NCBI GenBank assembly: GCA_035934535.1
Contig: DASYXS010000089.1
Span: 1 to 56,415 of the forward strand
Reading direction: 5' to 3'
DNA length: 56,415 bases
Origin: DASSJF01 sp035934535
GTDB taxonomy: Bacteria; Sysuimicrobiota; Sysuimicrobiia; Sysuimicrobiales; Segetimicrobiaceae
The position numbers and the translations under genes are program-made. Within the stretch, counting starts at the first letter, position 1. Each line of letters starts with the position of its first letter. The notes below the pieces were generated by a model. That model made no database searches, was not told where the DNA came from, and saw only the letters and a program-made list of their open reading frames with translations. Positions 16,298-25,381 of this stretch are shown here, piece by piece.

Positions 16298-16594
16298 TCA
16301 GGCCGGCAGGCGGCCGAGCAGAATCTGCCACCGGTCGATCCGGTCGATCCGCAAGAGGCGCATCGGCACCCACGGATCCTCGGCGAAACGAGCCTCCACC
16401 GCCGCCTCGTTCTCCGCATTGACGATCATCAGGAATTCCGAGCCGTCGCCGAGCGGACCGCCGAGCATGATGAACCCCTCCTCGGCCAACCCGTCCATGA
16501 ACGCGGCGTGCGCATCCCAGCGATCCTGCCCGCGCATCGGACGCGAGGGGTCCCAGGCGGGACCCGGCTGCCGGAACACCGCGAAGTACGTCAT
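16298..16594 (-). CDS. YciI family protein
   Basis: Single-domain YCII protein of 98 aa. It starts MTYFAVFRQPGPAWD and has DRWDAHAAFMDGLAEEGFIMLGGPLG-type and FAEDPWVPMRLLRIDRI-type segments, with the buried His/Asp pair expected of the fold. Its enzymatic role is unknown. ATG 16594 overlaps the GIY-YIG stop by 4 bp, so the two genes are translationally coupled. Confidence 0.85.
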   Translation of the reverse strand: MTYFAVFRQPGPAWDPSRPMRGQDRWDAHAAFMDGLAEEGFIMLGGPLGDGSEFLMIVNAENEAAVEARFAEDPWVPMRLLRIDRIDRWQILLGRLPA

Positions 16595-16935
16595 CGTGCC
16601 GGCCGGAGCCGCGCGGCCACCGCGCGCACCTCGACGGCGCGCCGCAGCGCGCTCCGAAAGCGCTCGGGAACGAGGCCCCGCGCCAACCGGTGCTTGATCG
16701 CGCGCGGCAGCTCCTTGAGCCGGCGCTCGAGCCGGAGCGCGGCTCCCGCCGTCGGCGCGCGCCAGAGCGCGACGAGGCGCACCGGCCCGCGTCCGCGCGT
16801 GTACCGGGCGCCGCGGCCGGCCCGATGCGCGGCCAGCCTCCGCGCGGGATCGCTCGTGTATCCGATGTAGTACGTGCCGTCGCCGCAGCGAAGCAGATAC
16901 ACGAAGTGCCGCCGGCGGCGCGTCTCCGCGTTCAC
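16591..16935 (-). CDS. GIY-YIG nuclease superfamily protein (UPF0213/URI type)
   Basis: Small nuclease-fold protein of 114 aa. The two-strand motif reads VYLLRC...YYIGYT, followed by the Arg of PARRLAAH and the Glu of LERRLK, the expected catalytic residues. A basic C-terminal tail follows. UPF0213 proteins are short single-domain GIY-YIG proteins with a suspected DNA-repair role. The start is GTG 16935. It diverges from the molybdoenzyme operon across 78 bp. Confidence 0.88.
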   Translation of the reverse strand: MNAETRRRRHFVYLLRCGDGTYYIGYTSDPARRLAAHRAGRGARYTRGRGPVRLVALWRAPTAGAALRLERRLKELPRAIKHRLARGLVPERFRSALRRAVEVRAVAARLRPAR

Positions 16936-17013
16936 GCCGCCAAGTTCGCCCCACTATAGGAATCACCTCCGAAGCCATCGAAGGGCAGACCACCCTATGA
17001 GTCTGCGAGCCGT

Positions 17014-19347
17014 ATGAGCACGCGCTATCTCGGCGCGCGCATCCCGCGCAACGAGGACCCACGTCTGCTGACCGGCCGGGGCCTCTTCGTCGACGACGTG
17101 CAGCTCCACGGCCTCGCGCACGGCGCGGTGCTCCGCAGTCCGCACGCGCACGCCCGCCTCCGCCGGATCGACGTCCGGCGGGCCCGGCAGGCGCCGGGCG
17201 TGCTCGCCCTCTACACCGCCGCGGACCTGGGCCCCGTAAACGGCCCGCTGCCCAAGTTGATCCCGCACCCCGCGCTCACGCACCACAAGACCCAGTACGC
17301 GCTCGCGCCCCGCACGGTCCGCCATGTTGGCGAAGCCGTCGCGTTCGTGGTGGCGGAGAGCCGCTACACGGCGGAGGACGCGCTCGACCTGATCGAGGTG
17401 GACTACGAGCCGCTGCCGGCCGTCGCGACGCTCGCAGCCGCGATCGTCCCCGGGGCGCCGCGCGTGCACGAGGACATGGACTCGAACGTCTGCGCCCGCT
17501 ACACGCAGCGCGTCGGCGACGTGGAGGCCGCCCTTGCCGGCGCCCCGCACCGGTTCACGGAGCGGCTCGTCCTCGACCGCGGCACCGCCTCGCCGATCGA
17601 GACGCGCGGGGTCGTCGCCGCGTGGGACGCGCGTACCGGCCGGCTGGACGTCTGGGACAGCACGCAGGCCCCGATTCCGATCCGCAACGGGCTCGCGCGG
17701 ATGTTCGGCCTCTTGCAAGAGTCGGTCCGGGTCATCGCGCCCGACGTGGGCGGCGGCTTCGGCCCGAAAGTCATGATGTTCTATCCGGAGGAGATCCTCG
17801 TCCCGTTCGCCGCGATGCGCCTCGGACGGCCCGTGAAATGGATCGAGGACCGCCGCGAGCACTTCGTCGCGACCAACCAGGAGCGCGAACAGATCCACGA
17901 CGCGGAGATCGCCGTGGACGCCTCCGGCCGCATCCTGGCGGTGCGGACGGTGTTCCTGTACGACGCCGGCGCGTACAATCCGTACGGGCTCATCGTGCCG
18001 ATCGTCGCCGGCACGACGCTCCCGGGTCCGTATCGCCTCCCGGCGTATCACTGCGAGTTTCAGGCGGTGTTCACGAACAAGACGAGCGTGAGCCCCTACC
18101 GCGGCGCCGGCCGGCCGCACGGCGTGTTCGTAATGGAACGCCTCCTGGACCGCGTGGCGCGCGAGCTCGGCATCGACCGCGCCGACGTCCGCCGGCGCAA
18201 CCTGATTCCGCCCGACGCGTTTCCCTACGACGTCGGCCTCATCTACCAGGATCAGGCGCCGCTCCGCTACGACAGCGGCGACTACCCGGCGTGCCTCGAG
18301 CGCGCGCTCGAGATGATCGACTACGCGGGATGGCCGGCGCGGCAGCGGGCGCTGCGCGCGGAGGGCCGCTACGCAGGCCTCGGACTCGCCTGCTACGTGG
18401 AAGGCACGGGCATCGGCCCCTACGAGGGCGCGCGCGTGACGGTCGAACCGTCCGGCCGCGTCGCCGTGGCGACGGGCGTCGGCACGCAGGGCCAGGGCCA
18501 CGCGACGTCCTTCGCTCAACTCGCGGCGGACGCGCTCGGCGTGCACCCGCGCGACGTGATCGTGCACACCGGCGACACCGGGTTGTTCGGGTGGGGCACC
18601 GGCACCTTCGCGAGCCGCGCCGCGACGGTGGCCGGCAACGCGGTGGCGCTCGCGGCCAACGCCGTGCGCGAAAAGGCGCAGCTCGTGGCGGCCGGCATGC
18701 TCGAAGCGCCGGCGGCCGAGATCGAGCTCGCCGGCGGCGCGGCGTTCGTCCGCGGCGTGCCGGCGCGCGCGGTACCGCTCGGCGACGTGGCGCTGGCCGC
18801 GAACCCGCTCCGCTTCGCGATGCCGGCGGAGTGGGACGGCCCCGGCCTCGAAGCGATCCGCTACTTCGCCCCGCCCCAGGGCACGTTCGCCAACGGGGTC
18901 CACGCCTGCATCGTCGAGGTCGACCCGGACACCGGGACCCTGGTCTTCCACCGCTATGTGGTCGTACACGACTGCGGCCGCGTCATCAACCCGGCGGTGC
19001 TCGAGGGCCAGATCCACGGCGGCGTGGCGCAGGGGCTCGGCGGCGCCTTCTGGGAGCAGCTGGTCTACGACGAGCAGGCACAGCCGCTCAGCACGACCTT
19101 CATGGACTACCTGCTGCCCACGGCCGCCGACCTGCCGCCGATCGACGTCGCGCACCTTGAAACCCCGTCCCCGCTCAACCCGCTCGGCGTGAAGGGCGCG
19201 GGCGAAGCAGGCGTCATCCCGGTGCCCGCGGTCCTGGCCCAGGCGCTCGACGACGCGCTCGCGCCGCTCGGCGTCCGCGTGACGGCGATGCCGCTCAACC
19301 CGAACCGGCTCTGTCAGCTGATCACAGAAGCACGGAGGTCCAGATGA
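17014..19347 (+). CDS. Xanthine dehydrogenase/CO dehydrogenase-family large molybdopterin subunit (form II CoxL-like)
   Basis: Molybdenum hydroxylase catalytic subunit of 777 aa. Family motifs are GRGLFVDD, HVGEAVAFVVAE, APDVGGGFGPK, the active-site loop SPYRGAGRPHGVF, GTGIGPYEGA, GTQGQGH and the catalytic-Glu region GVKGAGEAGVIPVPA. True CO dehydrogenase (form I) has a Cys in the loop (AYxCSFR); here it is YRGAGR, so this is a form-II or xanthine dehydrogenase-like enzyme of unknown substrate. A purine or aromatic aldehyde is possible. The stop overlaps coxG by 4 bp. No strong ribosome site precedes ATG 17014. Confidence 0.93.
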   Translation: MSTRYLGARIPRNEDPRLLTGRGLFVDDVQLHGLAHGAVLRSPHAHARLRRIDVRRARQAPGVLALYTAADLGPVNGPLPKLIPHPALTHHKTQYALAPRTVRHVGEAVAFVVAESRYTAEDALDLIEVDYEPLPAVATLAAAIVPGAPRVHEDMDSNVCARYTQRVGDVEAALAGAPHRFTERLVLDRGTASPIETRGVVAAWDARTGRLDVWDSTQAPIPIRNGLARMFGLLQESVRVIAPDVGGGFGPKVMMFYPEEILVPFAAMRLGRPVKWIEDRREHFVATNQEREQIHDAEIAVDASGRILAVRTVFLYDAGAYNPYGLIVPIVAGTTLPGPYRLPAYHCEFQAVFTNKTSVSPYRGAGRPHGVFVMERLLDRVARELGIDRADVRRRNLIPPDAFPYDVGLIYQDQAPLRYDSGDYPACLERALEMIDYAGWPARQRALRAEGRYAGLGLACYVEGTGIGPYEGARVTVEPSGRVAVATGVGTQGQGHATSFAQLAADALGVHPRDVIVHTGDTGLFGWGTGTFASRAATVAGNAVALAANAVREKAQLVAAGMLEAPAAEIELAGGAAFVRGVPARAVPLGDVALAANPLRFAMPAEWDGPGLEAIRYFAPPQGTFANGVHACIVEVDPDTGTLVFHRYVVVHDCGRVINPAVLEGQIHGGVAQGLGGAFWEQLVYDEQAQPLSTTFMDYLLPTAADLPPIDVAHLETPSPLNPLGVKGAGEAGVIPVPAVLAQALDDALAPLGVRVTAMPLNPNRLCQLITEARRSR

Positions 19348-19832
19348 AACTCGACGGCACCAACACCCTGCCGGCGCCCATGGAGACGGTGTGGAACACC
19401 ATCAACGACCCGGAGGCGCTGCGCCGCTGCACGCCCGGTCTGAAAGACCTCACGCCGGCCGGGCCCGACAAGTACCAGGCCACGCTCTCGATCGGGATCG
19501 CGGCGGTGAAGGGCACCTATGCCGGCACGCTCACGATCACGGACAAGCAGGCGCCGAAGCACTACAAGATCGTGCTGGAGGGCTCGGGCGGCGCGGGCTT
19601 CATGAAGGGCGAAGGGATCGTCGACCTCGAGCCCCAGGGCAATGAAACGCTGCTGCGCTGGACCGGCGACATCCAGATCGGCGGCCTCATCGCGGGCGTC
19701 GGCCAGCGGATGCTGAGCGGCGTCGGCAAGATGCTGATCGGCCAGTTCTTCAAGTGCCTCGAGCAGCAGTTCGGCGGCGCCGCGGGCGCGCCGCCTTCGG
19801 GCCGCCCCGGGTCGGGACACGGGGACCGGTGA
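19344..19832 (+). CDS. CoxG-like SRPBCC protein
   Basis: Protein of 162 aa in the CoxG/SRPBCC superfamily. It opens MKLDGTNTLPAPMETVW, then NDPEALRRCTPG, and has the hydrophobic-pocket pattern GTLTITDKQAPKHY and LLRWTGDIQIGG. CoxG has been linked to membrane anchoring or quinone delivery for CO dehydrogenase-type enzymes. It lies between the large and FAD subunits with 4-bp overlaps on both sides, so it is part of the same complex or its support. The C-terminal 20 residues are Gly/Pro-rich. Confidence 0.9.
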   Translation: MKLDGTNTLPAPMETVWNTINDPEALRRCTPGLKDLTPAGPDKYQATLSIGIAAVKGTYAGTLTITDKQAPKHYKIVLEGSGGAGFMKGEGIVDLEPQGNETLLRWTGDIQIGGLIAGVGQRMLSGVGKMLIGQFFKCLEQQFGGAAGAPPSGRPGSGHGDR

Positions 19833-20701
19833 AACCGGCGGCCTTCGAATACCACGCGCCCCGCACGGTCGAGGAGGCGGTGGGACTGCTCGCGGCCCAC
19901 GGCGATGACGCGAAGGTGCTGGCCGGCGGTCAGAGCCTCGTCCCGCTCATGAACATGCGCCTCGCGCGCCCGCGCGTGATCGTGGACGTGAACCGGGTGC
20001 GCGGGCTCGACGGGCTTCGGGAAGCTCGGGGAGTCTTGAGAATCGGCGCGATGGTGCGCCAAGGTACCGCGGAGCGCTCGCCCCTCGTCGCCGCGCGGTG
20101 CCCGCTGCTGCGCGACGCGCTCGGCTGGGTCGGCCACCCGCAGATCCGGAACCGCGGGACGATCGGCGGCAGCATCGCCCATGCGGACCCCGCCGCGGAG
20201 ATCCCCGCGGTGCTCGCGGCCCTCGGCGGCGAGGTGACCGTGCGGGGGCCGAAGGGCGCGCGCACGATCCGCGCGGCGGACCTGTTCGCCGGCTACCTCA
20301 CGACGGCGATCGGCGCGCGCGAACTGCTGACCGAAGTCCGGATCCCGGCGCTTCCCCGCGGCGCCGGCTGGTCGTGGATGGAAATCGCGCGCCGGCACGG
20401 AGACTTTGCCCTCGCGGGCGTGGGCGTGGTGCTCGCGCTCCGCGGCGGGGTGATCACCGAGGTCCGCATCGGGCTCACGGGGGTCGGGCCGGCGCCCGTG
20501 CGGGCGGAGGCGGCGGAACGCCTCTTGACCGGATCGCGCCCGTCCGAAGAACTGTGGCAGCAGGCCGCCGGCGCGGTGCGCGGCGCGATCGACCCGGACG
20601 GCGATCTGCACGCCTCCGCGGAGTACCGGCGGCACGTCGCGGGGGTCCTCGTGATGCGGGCGCTGCGCGAGGCGCTCGGCCGGCGCGGGAGGGCGGCGTG
20701 A
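19829..20701 (+). CDS. FAD-binding medium subunit of the molybdenum hydroxylase (CoxM-like)
   Basis: FAD subunit of 290 aa. The two flavin-contact motifs are clear: AGGQSLVPLMNMRLARP and TIGGSIAHADPAAE. It passes electrons from the Fe-S subunit to the external acceptor. GTG 19829 overlaps the coxG stop by 4 bp and begins VKPAAFEYHAP as relatives do; longer starts into coxG are not needed. The TGA overlaps the ATG of coxS by one base. Confidence 0.93.
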   Translation: MKPAAFEYHAPRTVEEAVGLLAAHGDDAKVLAGGQSLVPLMNMRLARPRVIVDVNRVRGLDGLREARGVLRIGAMVRQGTAERSPLVAARCPLLRDALGWVGHPQIRNRGTIGGSIAHADPAAEIPAVLAALGGEVTVRGPKGARTIRAADLFAGYLTTAIGARELLTEVRIPALPRGAGWSWMEIARRHGDFALAGVGVVLALRGGVITEVRIGLTGVGPAPVRAEAAERLLTGSRPSEELWQQAAGAVRGAIDPDGDLHASAEYRRHVAGVLVMRALREALGRRGRAA

Positions 20702-21351
20702 TGGCGCCGCGCGACGTGACGCTCACGATCAACGGACGCGCGTATCGCGGGCGCGCCGAGCCGCGCAAGACGCTCGCCGACTTCATCCGCGAGGACTGCG
20801 GCCTCACCGGAACGCACCTCGGCTGCGAGCACGGCGTGTGCGGGGCGTGTACGATCTTGATGAACGGCGACGCGGTGCGGTCGTGCCTGCTCTTCGCGGT
20901 CCAGGCCGAAGGCGCGGAGCTGCGGACGGTCGAGGGGCTGGCGGACGGGGACCGTCTGCATCCGATCCAGCAGGCGTTCTGGGAGCACCACGGGCTGCAG
21001 TGCGGATTCTGCACGCCGGGGTTCCTCATGACCGCGGTCGCGTTCCTACGCGACCATCCCCATCCGTCGGAGCGCGAGATCCGCGAGGGCCTCGCCGGCA
21101 ACCTCTGCCGCTGCACCGGCTACCAGAACATTGTCAAGGCTGTTGCGGCGGCCGCCGCCGTGCTAACATCTACGGCACCGGTGGGCACGAAGCGCCGCGC
21201 GGGCGCCAAGAAGGGCGCCCGGGGACGTCGGCGAACTCTCGAACACCCGCCGGCCGACAGGCAGCCGGCAACCATGAAATCAAAGCCGGCTCAGCGGCGG
21301 GCCACCGTGAAATCCAAGCGGGCACGCCGCGCGCGCAGAACGGCGCGGTAG
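20701..21351 (+). CDS. 2Fe-2S small subunit of the molybdenum hydroxylase (CoxS-like) with basic tail
   Basis: Iron-sulfur subunit of 216 aa. The plant-type [2Fe-2S] cluster is C42, C47, C50, C62 and the second cluster C101, C104, C136, C138 (CGFCTPGF, CRCTGY). The normal subunit ends near residue 155. Residues 161-216 are an added tail rich in Lys and Arg (GTKRRAGAKKGARGRRR, MKSKPAQRR, VKSKRARRARR). The tail has no known role in this family. An in-frame GTG just before ATG 20701 is an alternative start. Confidence 0.93.
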   Translation: MAPRDVTLTINGRAYRGRAEPRKTLADFIREDCGLTGTHLGCEHGVCGACTILMNGDAVRSCLLFAVQAEGAELRTVEGLADGDRLHPIQQAFWEHHGLQCGFCTPGFLMTAVAFLRDHPHPSEREIREGLAGNLCRCTGYQNIVKAVAAAAAVLTSTAPVGTKRRAGAKKGARGRRRTLEHPPADRQPATMKSKPAQRRATVKSKRARRARRTAR

Positions 21352-21402
21352 CCGCGGCGGACGCGCGGTGACGCGAAGGAGACAGCACAGCAGCAGATCG
21401 CC

Positions 21403-22380
21403 ATGAATCATACGATCGAGGCGCTATCGATGAGCTGGCGGGTCGCACGCGCGATCCGCCAGGAGGGATGGACCGGCGAGGTGATCGCGGTCCATCCGCA
21501 CAGCGTGTATGCGACGGACGAGGACGACGAAGTCTACGCGATCGTCCACCAGCCGCTCGGCAACGGTCCGCTCAACCTCGTGATTCCGGCCGACCCCGCG
21601 CAGCTGTTCAACGGGCTGGCGCTCGGCACGAGTCTCGCGTCCAACGGCGCGCGGCTCGGCATCGGCGAGTTGATCACGATCGGGTTGGAGGCCGCCGCGA
21701 TCTGGGACCCCAAGGCCTACGCCGCGCTGGCGGCGGACCCGGAGGCGCTCGACCGCGGCCTCGCGGAGTTGTGCCGCGAGATCTCGCACCGCGCCCCGGC
21801 CGAGAGTCTCGCCCGCCTGCTGCCCCACCTCGAAGACGAAGACCTGCCGGAGCCGCTGGAGCGCGTCGCCCATTTCCCCCGCAGCCACGCGCTGATCGGC
21901 GGACTCGCCGAGTCGCTCGTCCAGCGGGATCGCCGCCGGCTGAAGGTCGTGACGTCGTCCCTGGCCGGGCTCGGACCGGGACTGACCCCGGCCGGCGACG
22001 ACTTCATCGCCGGCGTGCTGCTGGCGCTCGCGCTCGTGCGGCAGCAGCGCGGGGACACCGCGTTGAACGAAATCGCGACGCTGCTCGTCGAGACCGCGGC
22101 CCCGCGGACGCATGAGATCAGCGCCGCGTATCTCCGCGCCGCGTACGACGGCCAGGCCGGCGAGCGCTGGCACCCGCTGCTCGCGGCCCTCGCCGCGGGC
22201 GACGGGCCGCAGATCGCCGCCGCGGCCGCGCCGGTGCTCGCGACCGGCGAGACGTCGGGCGCCGATATGCTCGCCGGATTCGTGGTCGGAATCGGGGCGC
22301 TGCTGGGTGGCGTCGCGGCCTGGCGGGCGCCCGTTCCGGCGGGCGGACCGGTCGCCGCGTCGAACCCGCCGGCCGGCTGA
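21403..22380 (+). CDS. DUF2877 protein, AllH-like subunit of oxamate carbamoyltransferase
   Basis: Protein of 325 aa in the DUF2877 family (E. coli YlbF/AllH). Recognisable parts are the central IPADPAQLFNGL, SLAGLGPGLTPAGDDFIAGVLLAL and the C-terminal GETSGADMLAGFVVGIG. AllF, AllG and AllH together have been reported as oxamate carbamoyltransferase in allantoin degradation. AllG- and AllF-like genes are 5 kb away on the other strand. It follows coxS by 51 bp and probably shares its transcript. It may start at MNHTIEAL (21403) or at ATG 21430. Confidence 0.8.
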   Translation: MNHTIEALSMSWRVARAIRQEGWTGEVIAVHPHSVYATDEDDEVYAIVHQPLGNGPLNLVIPADPAQLFNGLALGTSLASNGARLGIGELITIGLEAAAIWDPKAYAALAADPEALDRGLAELCREISHRAPAESLARLLPHLEDEDLPEPLERVAHFPRSHALIGGLAESLVQRDRRRLKVVTSSLAGLGPGLTPAGDDFIAGVLLALALVRQQRGDTALNEIATLLVETAAPRTHEISAAYLRAAYDGQAGERWHPLLAALAAGDGPQIAAAAAPVLATGETSGADMLAGFVVGIGALLGGVAAWRAPVPAGGPVAASNPPAG

Positions 22381-22412
22381 GCGCCGGGGCTTCGCCTTCG
22401 TTCTAACGCCCG

Positions 22413-24182
22413 TCAGTTCGGCGGGGAGTCCCCCTCCCCCCGCACCCGCCGCCAGGGCCCTTCTCCGCGGGGGAAGCGGCGGGCGAGCGCGTCGAGCGCC
22501 TCCTGCATTTCGCTCCGCACCACTTCGCGCCAGTAGATGCCGGTCCGGCCGACGTGCCGGTACTTCTCGTACCGGCGGTCGGGGAGTTTGGACACCTGGA
22601 TGCGCCGGAGCGCGCGCAGCGCGGCCGTGACGTGCGTCGCCACCGCCGCGGCCGCGGCCGCGTGGTCGAGATGGGCGCCGCCGGGCGGCTCCGGCACGAT
22701 CTCGTCGATCACGCCGAGACGCTTGAGGTCGTACGCGGTGATCTTGAGCGCCGTAGAGAGGCTCTGCGCCTGTGCCACGTCGCGATAGAGAATCGCCGCG
22801 GCGCCCTCGGGGGAAATGACCGAGTAGATCGCGTGCTCGAGCATCAACACCCGGTCGGCGACGGCCATCGCGAGCGCCCCGCCGCTGCCGCCTTCGCCGA
22901 TGATCACCGCGACGATCGGCGTCGGCAGTCCCGCCAGTACGGCCAGGTTTTCCGCCAGCGCGAGGGCGATGCCGCCCCGCTCCGCCTCGTAACTCGGATC
23001 GGCCCCGGGCGTGTCGACGAACGTCACGACCGGCAGGTGAAACTTGGCGGCGAGCCGCGCCAGGCGCAGCGCTTTGCGGTAGCCGCCCGGGCCCGCCATA
23101 CCGCGGTGCCGCTCGGCCTGGGCTTCGAGCGTGCCGCCCCGCTCCTGCCCGATCACCATGATCGTCTGCCGGTCCAGCTCCGCGAGGCCGCCGACAACCG
23201 CCGGATCGTCGCCTCCCTGCCGGTCGCCGTGCAGCTCGACGAAGTTGGCCGTCATGCGCGCGATGTAGTCGAGCGCCGTCGGCCGCGCTACGTGCCGTGC
23301 GAGCTGCACCTCTTCCCAGGCGGCGAGCCCCCGCCCCCGGACCCCGCCCGGCGCGCGGTCTGCGCGCGCGCGCGGCGCCGCGGCGCGGTCGAGATGGCCG
23401 ACGAGGTACGAGACGGTGGCGCGCAGCCGCTCCCGCGGCACGATCAGATCGACGAGGCCGTGCCGGAACAGCGTCTCCGCGCGGTGCGAGTCCGGCGGCA
23501 GCGATGCGCCGGTCGTCTGCTCGATCACGCGCGGTCCGACAAACCCGATCTGCGCCCCCGGCTCCGCGAGAATGACATCGCCCAGCGTCGCGAAGCTGGC
23601 GGTCACGCCGCCGAACGTTGGATCGGTCAGGATGGAAATGAAGGCGAGACCGTTGCGGTGATGCCGGGCCTCGGCGGCGGCGACCTTCGCCATCTGCATG
23701 AGCGAGAGCATGCCCTCCTGCATCCGGGCGCCGCCGCTCGCGGCGACGCTGACGAGCGGCAGCCGGCGGCGGGTCGCATGCTGAAACGCGTTCGCCACCT
23801 TCTCGCCCACCACCGACCCCATCGTTCCGCCGAGGAACTCGAAGTCGAAAACCACGAGCACGACGGGCCGTCCGCCGATCCGGCACAACCCGGTCGTCAC
23901 CGCCTCGCGGAGCCCCGTCTGGCGGCGGGCCTCGATCAGCCGGGCGCGGTAGGGCTTGCGGTCGATGAACTGCAGGGGATCGACCGAGATGAGGCCTCGG
24001 TCGAGCTCGCGGAAGGTCCGGGGATCGGCGAGCATACGGATCCGGGACGGCGACGGCATCGTGAGGTAGCGGCCGCATCCGGCGCACATGTAGAGACGCT
24101 CCTCGAGCGCCTGCACCGGATGTTCGAGCCCGCACGACGGGCAGGCGATCGGCGCCGGGGCCGGACGGGGACGCCGCAGCAC
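22413..24182 (-). CDS. accDA: Acetyl-CoA carboxylase carboxyltransferase, AccD-AccA fusion
   Basis: Single polypeptide of 589 aa carrying the beta then alpha carboxyltransferase halves. The beta half has a zinc ribbon (C14, C17, C33, C36), VFDFEFLGGTMGSVVGEK and SGGARMQEG. The alpha half begins near residue 295 with ARPTALDYIARMTANF and has FVDTPGADPSYEAE, GEGGSGGALA and ISPEGAAAILYRD. It would transfer carboxybiotin CO2 to acetyl-CoA to make malonyl-CoA. It needs AccB and AccC, not seen here. GTG 24182 overlaps the CoA-transferase stop by one base. Confidence 0.93.
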   Translation of the reverse strand: MLRRPRPAPAPIACPSCGLEHPVQALEERLYMCAGCGRYLTMPSPSRIRMLADPRTFRELDRGLISVDPLQFIDRKPYRARLIEARRQTGLREAVTTGLCRIGGRPVVLVVFDFEFLGGTMGSVVGEKVANAFQHATRRRLPLVSVAASGGARMQEGMLSLMQMAKVAAAEARHHRNGLAFISILTDPTFGGVTASFATLGDVILAEPGAQIGFVGPRVIEQTTGASLPPDSHRAETLFRHGLVDLIVPRERLRATVSYLVGHLDRAAAPRARADRAPGGVRGRGLAAWEEVQLARHVARPTALDYIARMTANFVELHGDRQGGDDPAVVGGLAELDRQTIMVIGQERGGTLEAQAERHRGMAGPGGYRKALRLARLAAKFHLPVVTFVDTPGADPSYEAERGGIALALAENLAVLAGLPTPIVAVIIGEGGSGGALAMAVADRVLMLEHAIYSVISPEGAAAILYRDVAQAQSLSTALKITAYDLKRLGVIDEIVPEPPGGAHLDHAAAAAAVATHVTAALRALRRIQVSKLPDRRYEKYRHVGRTGIYWREVVRSEMQEALDALARRFPRGEGPWRRVRGEGDSPPN

Positions 24183-25381
24183 TAGATTACCCCGGCCGCG
24201 CGCAGCGACGCGACCTGCTCGGCCGAGCAGCCGAGCTCGTCCAACACCGCCGCGGTATGCTCGCCGAGCACGGGGGACGGGGTCCGGACGGCGCCCGGCG
24301 TGGCGGAGAACTTCAGCGGGACGCCGTTGACGCGCACGCGGCCGGCACGGGGATGCTCGACATCGACGACCATCTCGCGGTGCAGCACTTGGGGGTCGGT
24401 CATCACCTCATTGATGCGCGAAATCGGTCCGGCCGGGACGCCGGCACCACCGAGCCGGACCAGCCACTCCGCGGTCGTGCGGCTTCGGAACACCGGGTCG
24501 AGCGCCGCGAGCAGTTCGCGCCGGTGCTCGACGCGCGCGGCGTTGGTCGCAAACCGGGGGTCGTCGGCAAACGGGACGTCGAGCGCGCGGCAGAACCGCC
24601 GCCACAGGCCTCCGCTCCCCACCGTCACCGTGACGAACCCGTCCCTGGTCGCAAACGGCTGGTACGGGACGAGATTCGTGTGCGCCGAGCCCACGCGCGG
24701 CGGATTCTCGCCCGTCGCGAAGTAGTTCGCGGCCATGTAGGTCATCCACGCGACCTGCCCGTCCAGCATCGCCGCGTCCACCCACTGCCCCTGCCCCGTC
24801 AGGTCGCGCGCCCGCAGCGCGGCCAGGATGCCGTAGGCCGCGAACATGCCGGCGCAGATGTCGGCGACCGCGACGCCGACGCGCATCGGATGGCCGTCCG
24901 GCTCGCCCGTGATGGCCATCAGTCCGCCCATGCCCTGCACGATCAGGTCGTAGGCCGGACGCTCGCGGTACGGCCCGGTCTGGCCGAAGCCGGAGATCGA
25001 GCAGTAGACGAGCCGCGGCAGCCGCGCGCGCGCGGCGTCGTAGCCAAAGCCCAGCCGGTCGATCGTACCGGGCCGAAAGTTCTCGACCAGCACGTCGGCG
25101 CGGCCGAGAAGGCGCCAGAGCAGGTCCCGCCCGCGCTCGTCCTTCAGGTTGAGCGTGAGGCTCTCTTTGTTGCGGTTGATGCTCATGAAGTACGCGCTCT
25201 CGCCCTCGATAAACGGCGGGCCCCAGCCGCGCGTGTCATCGCCGCCCTCCGGCGTCTCGACCTTGATCACCCGGGCGCCGAGGTCGGCCAGCATCATCGT
25301 GCAGTACGGACCCGCGAGCGCGCGGGTGAGGTCGGCGACGAGCAGGCCGTCGAGGGGGCCGCCCACGGGGGCGTGGGTCAC
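24182..25381 (-). CDS. CaiB/BaiF family (type III) CoA-transferase
   Basis: Type III CoA-transferase of 399 aa. It has VADLTRALAGPYCTMMLADLGARVIKVE-type opening, NRNKESLTLNLKD, VENFRPGTIDRLGFGY, SISGFGQTGPY and the catalytic Asp at about 174 in AVADICAG. The acyl substrate cannot be read from sequence. GTG 25381 overlaps the cyclase stop by 4 bp, and the stop overlaps accDA. The operon cyclase-CaiB-accDA therefore couples ring or amide hydrolysis, CoA activation and possibly carboxylation (inference). Confidence 0.93.
   Translation of the reverse strand: MTHAPVGGPLDGLLVADLTRALAGPYCTMMLADLGARVIKVETPEGGDDTRGWGPPFIEGESAYFMSINRNKESLTLNLKDERGRDLLWRLLGRADVLVENFRPGTIDRLGFGYDAARARLPRLVYCSISGFGQTGPYRERPAYDLIVQGMGGLMAITGEPDGHPMRVGVAVADICAGMFAAYGILAALRARDLTGQGQWVDAAMLDGQVAWMTYMAANYFATGENPPRVGSAHTNLVPYQPFATRDGFVTVTVGSGGLWRRFCRALDVPFADDPRFATNAARVEHRRELLAALDPVFRSRTTAEWLVRLGGAGVPAGPISRINEVMTDPQVLHREMVVDVEHPRAGRVRVNGVPLKFSATPGAVRTPSPVLGEHTAAVLDELGCSAEQVASLRAAGVI

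Noticed and set aside
16963..19155. A 730-codon minus-strand open frame
   Set aside because: Antisense shadow of the molybdoenzyme large subunit.
17014..19347. True (form I) CO dehydrogenase
   Set aside because: The active-site loop reads SPYRGAGR and lacks the Cys of AYxCSFR.
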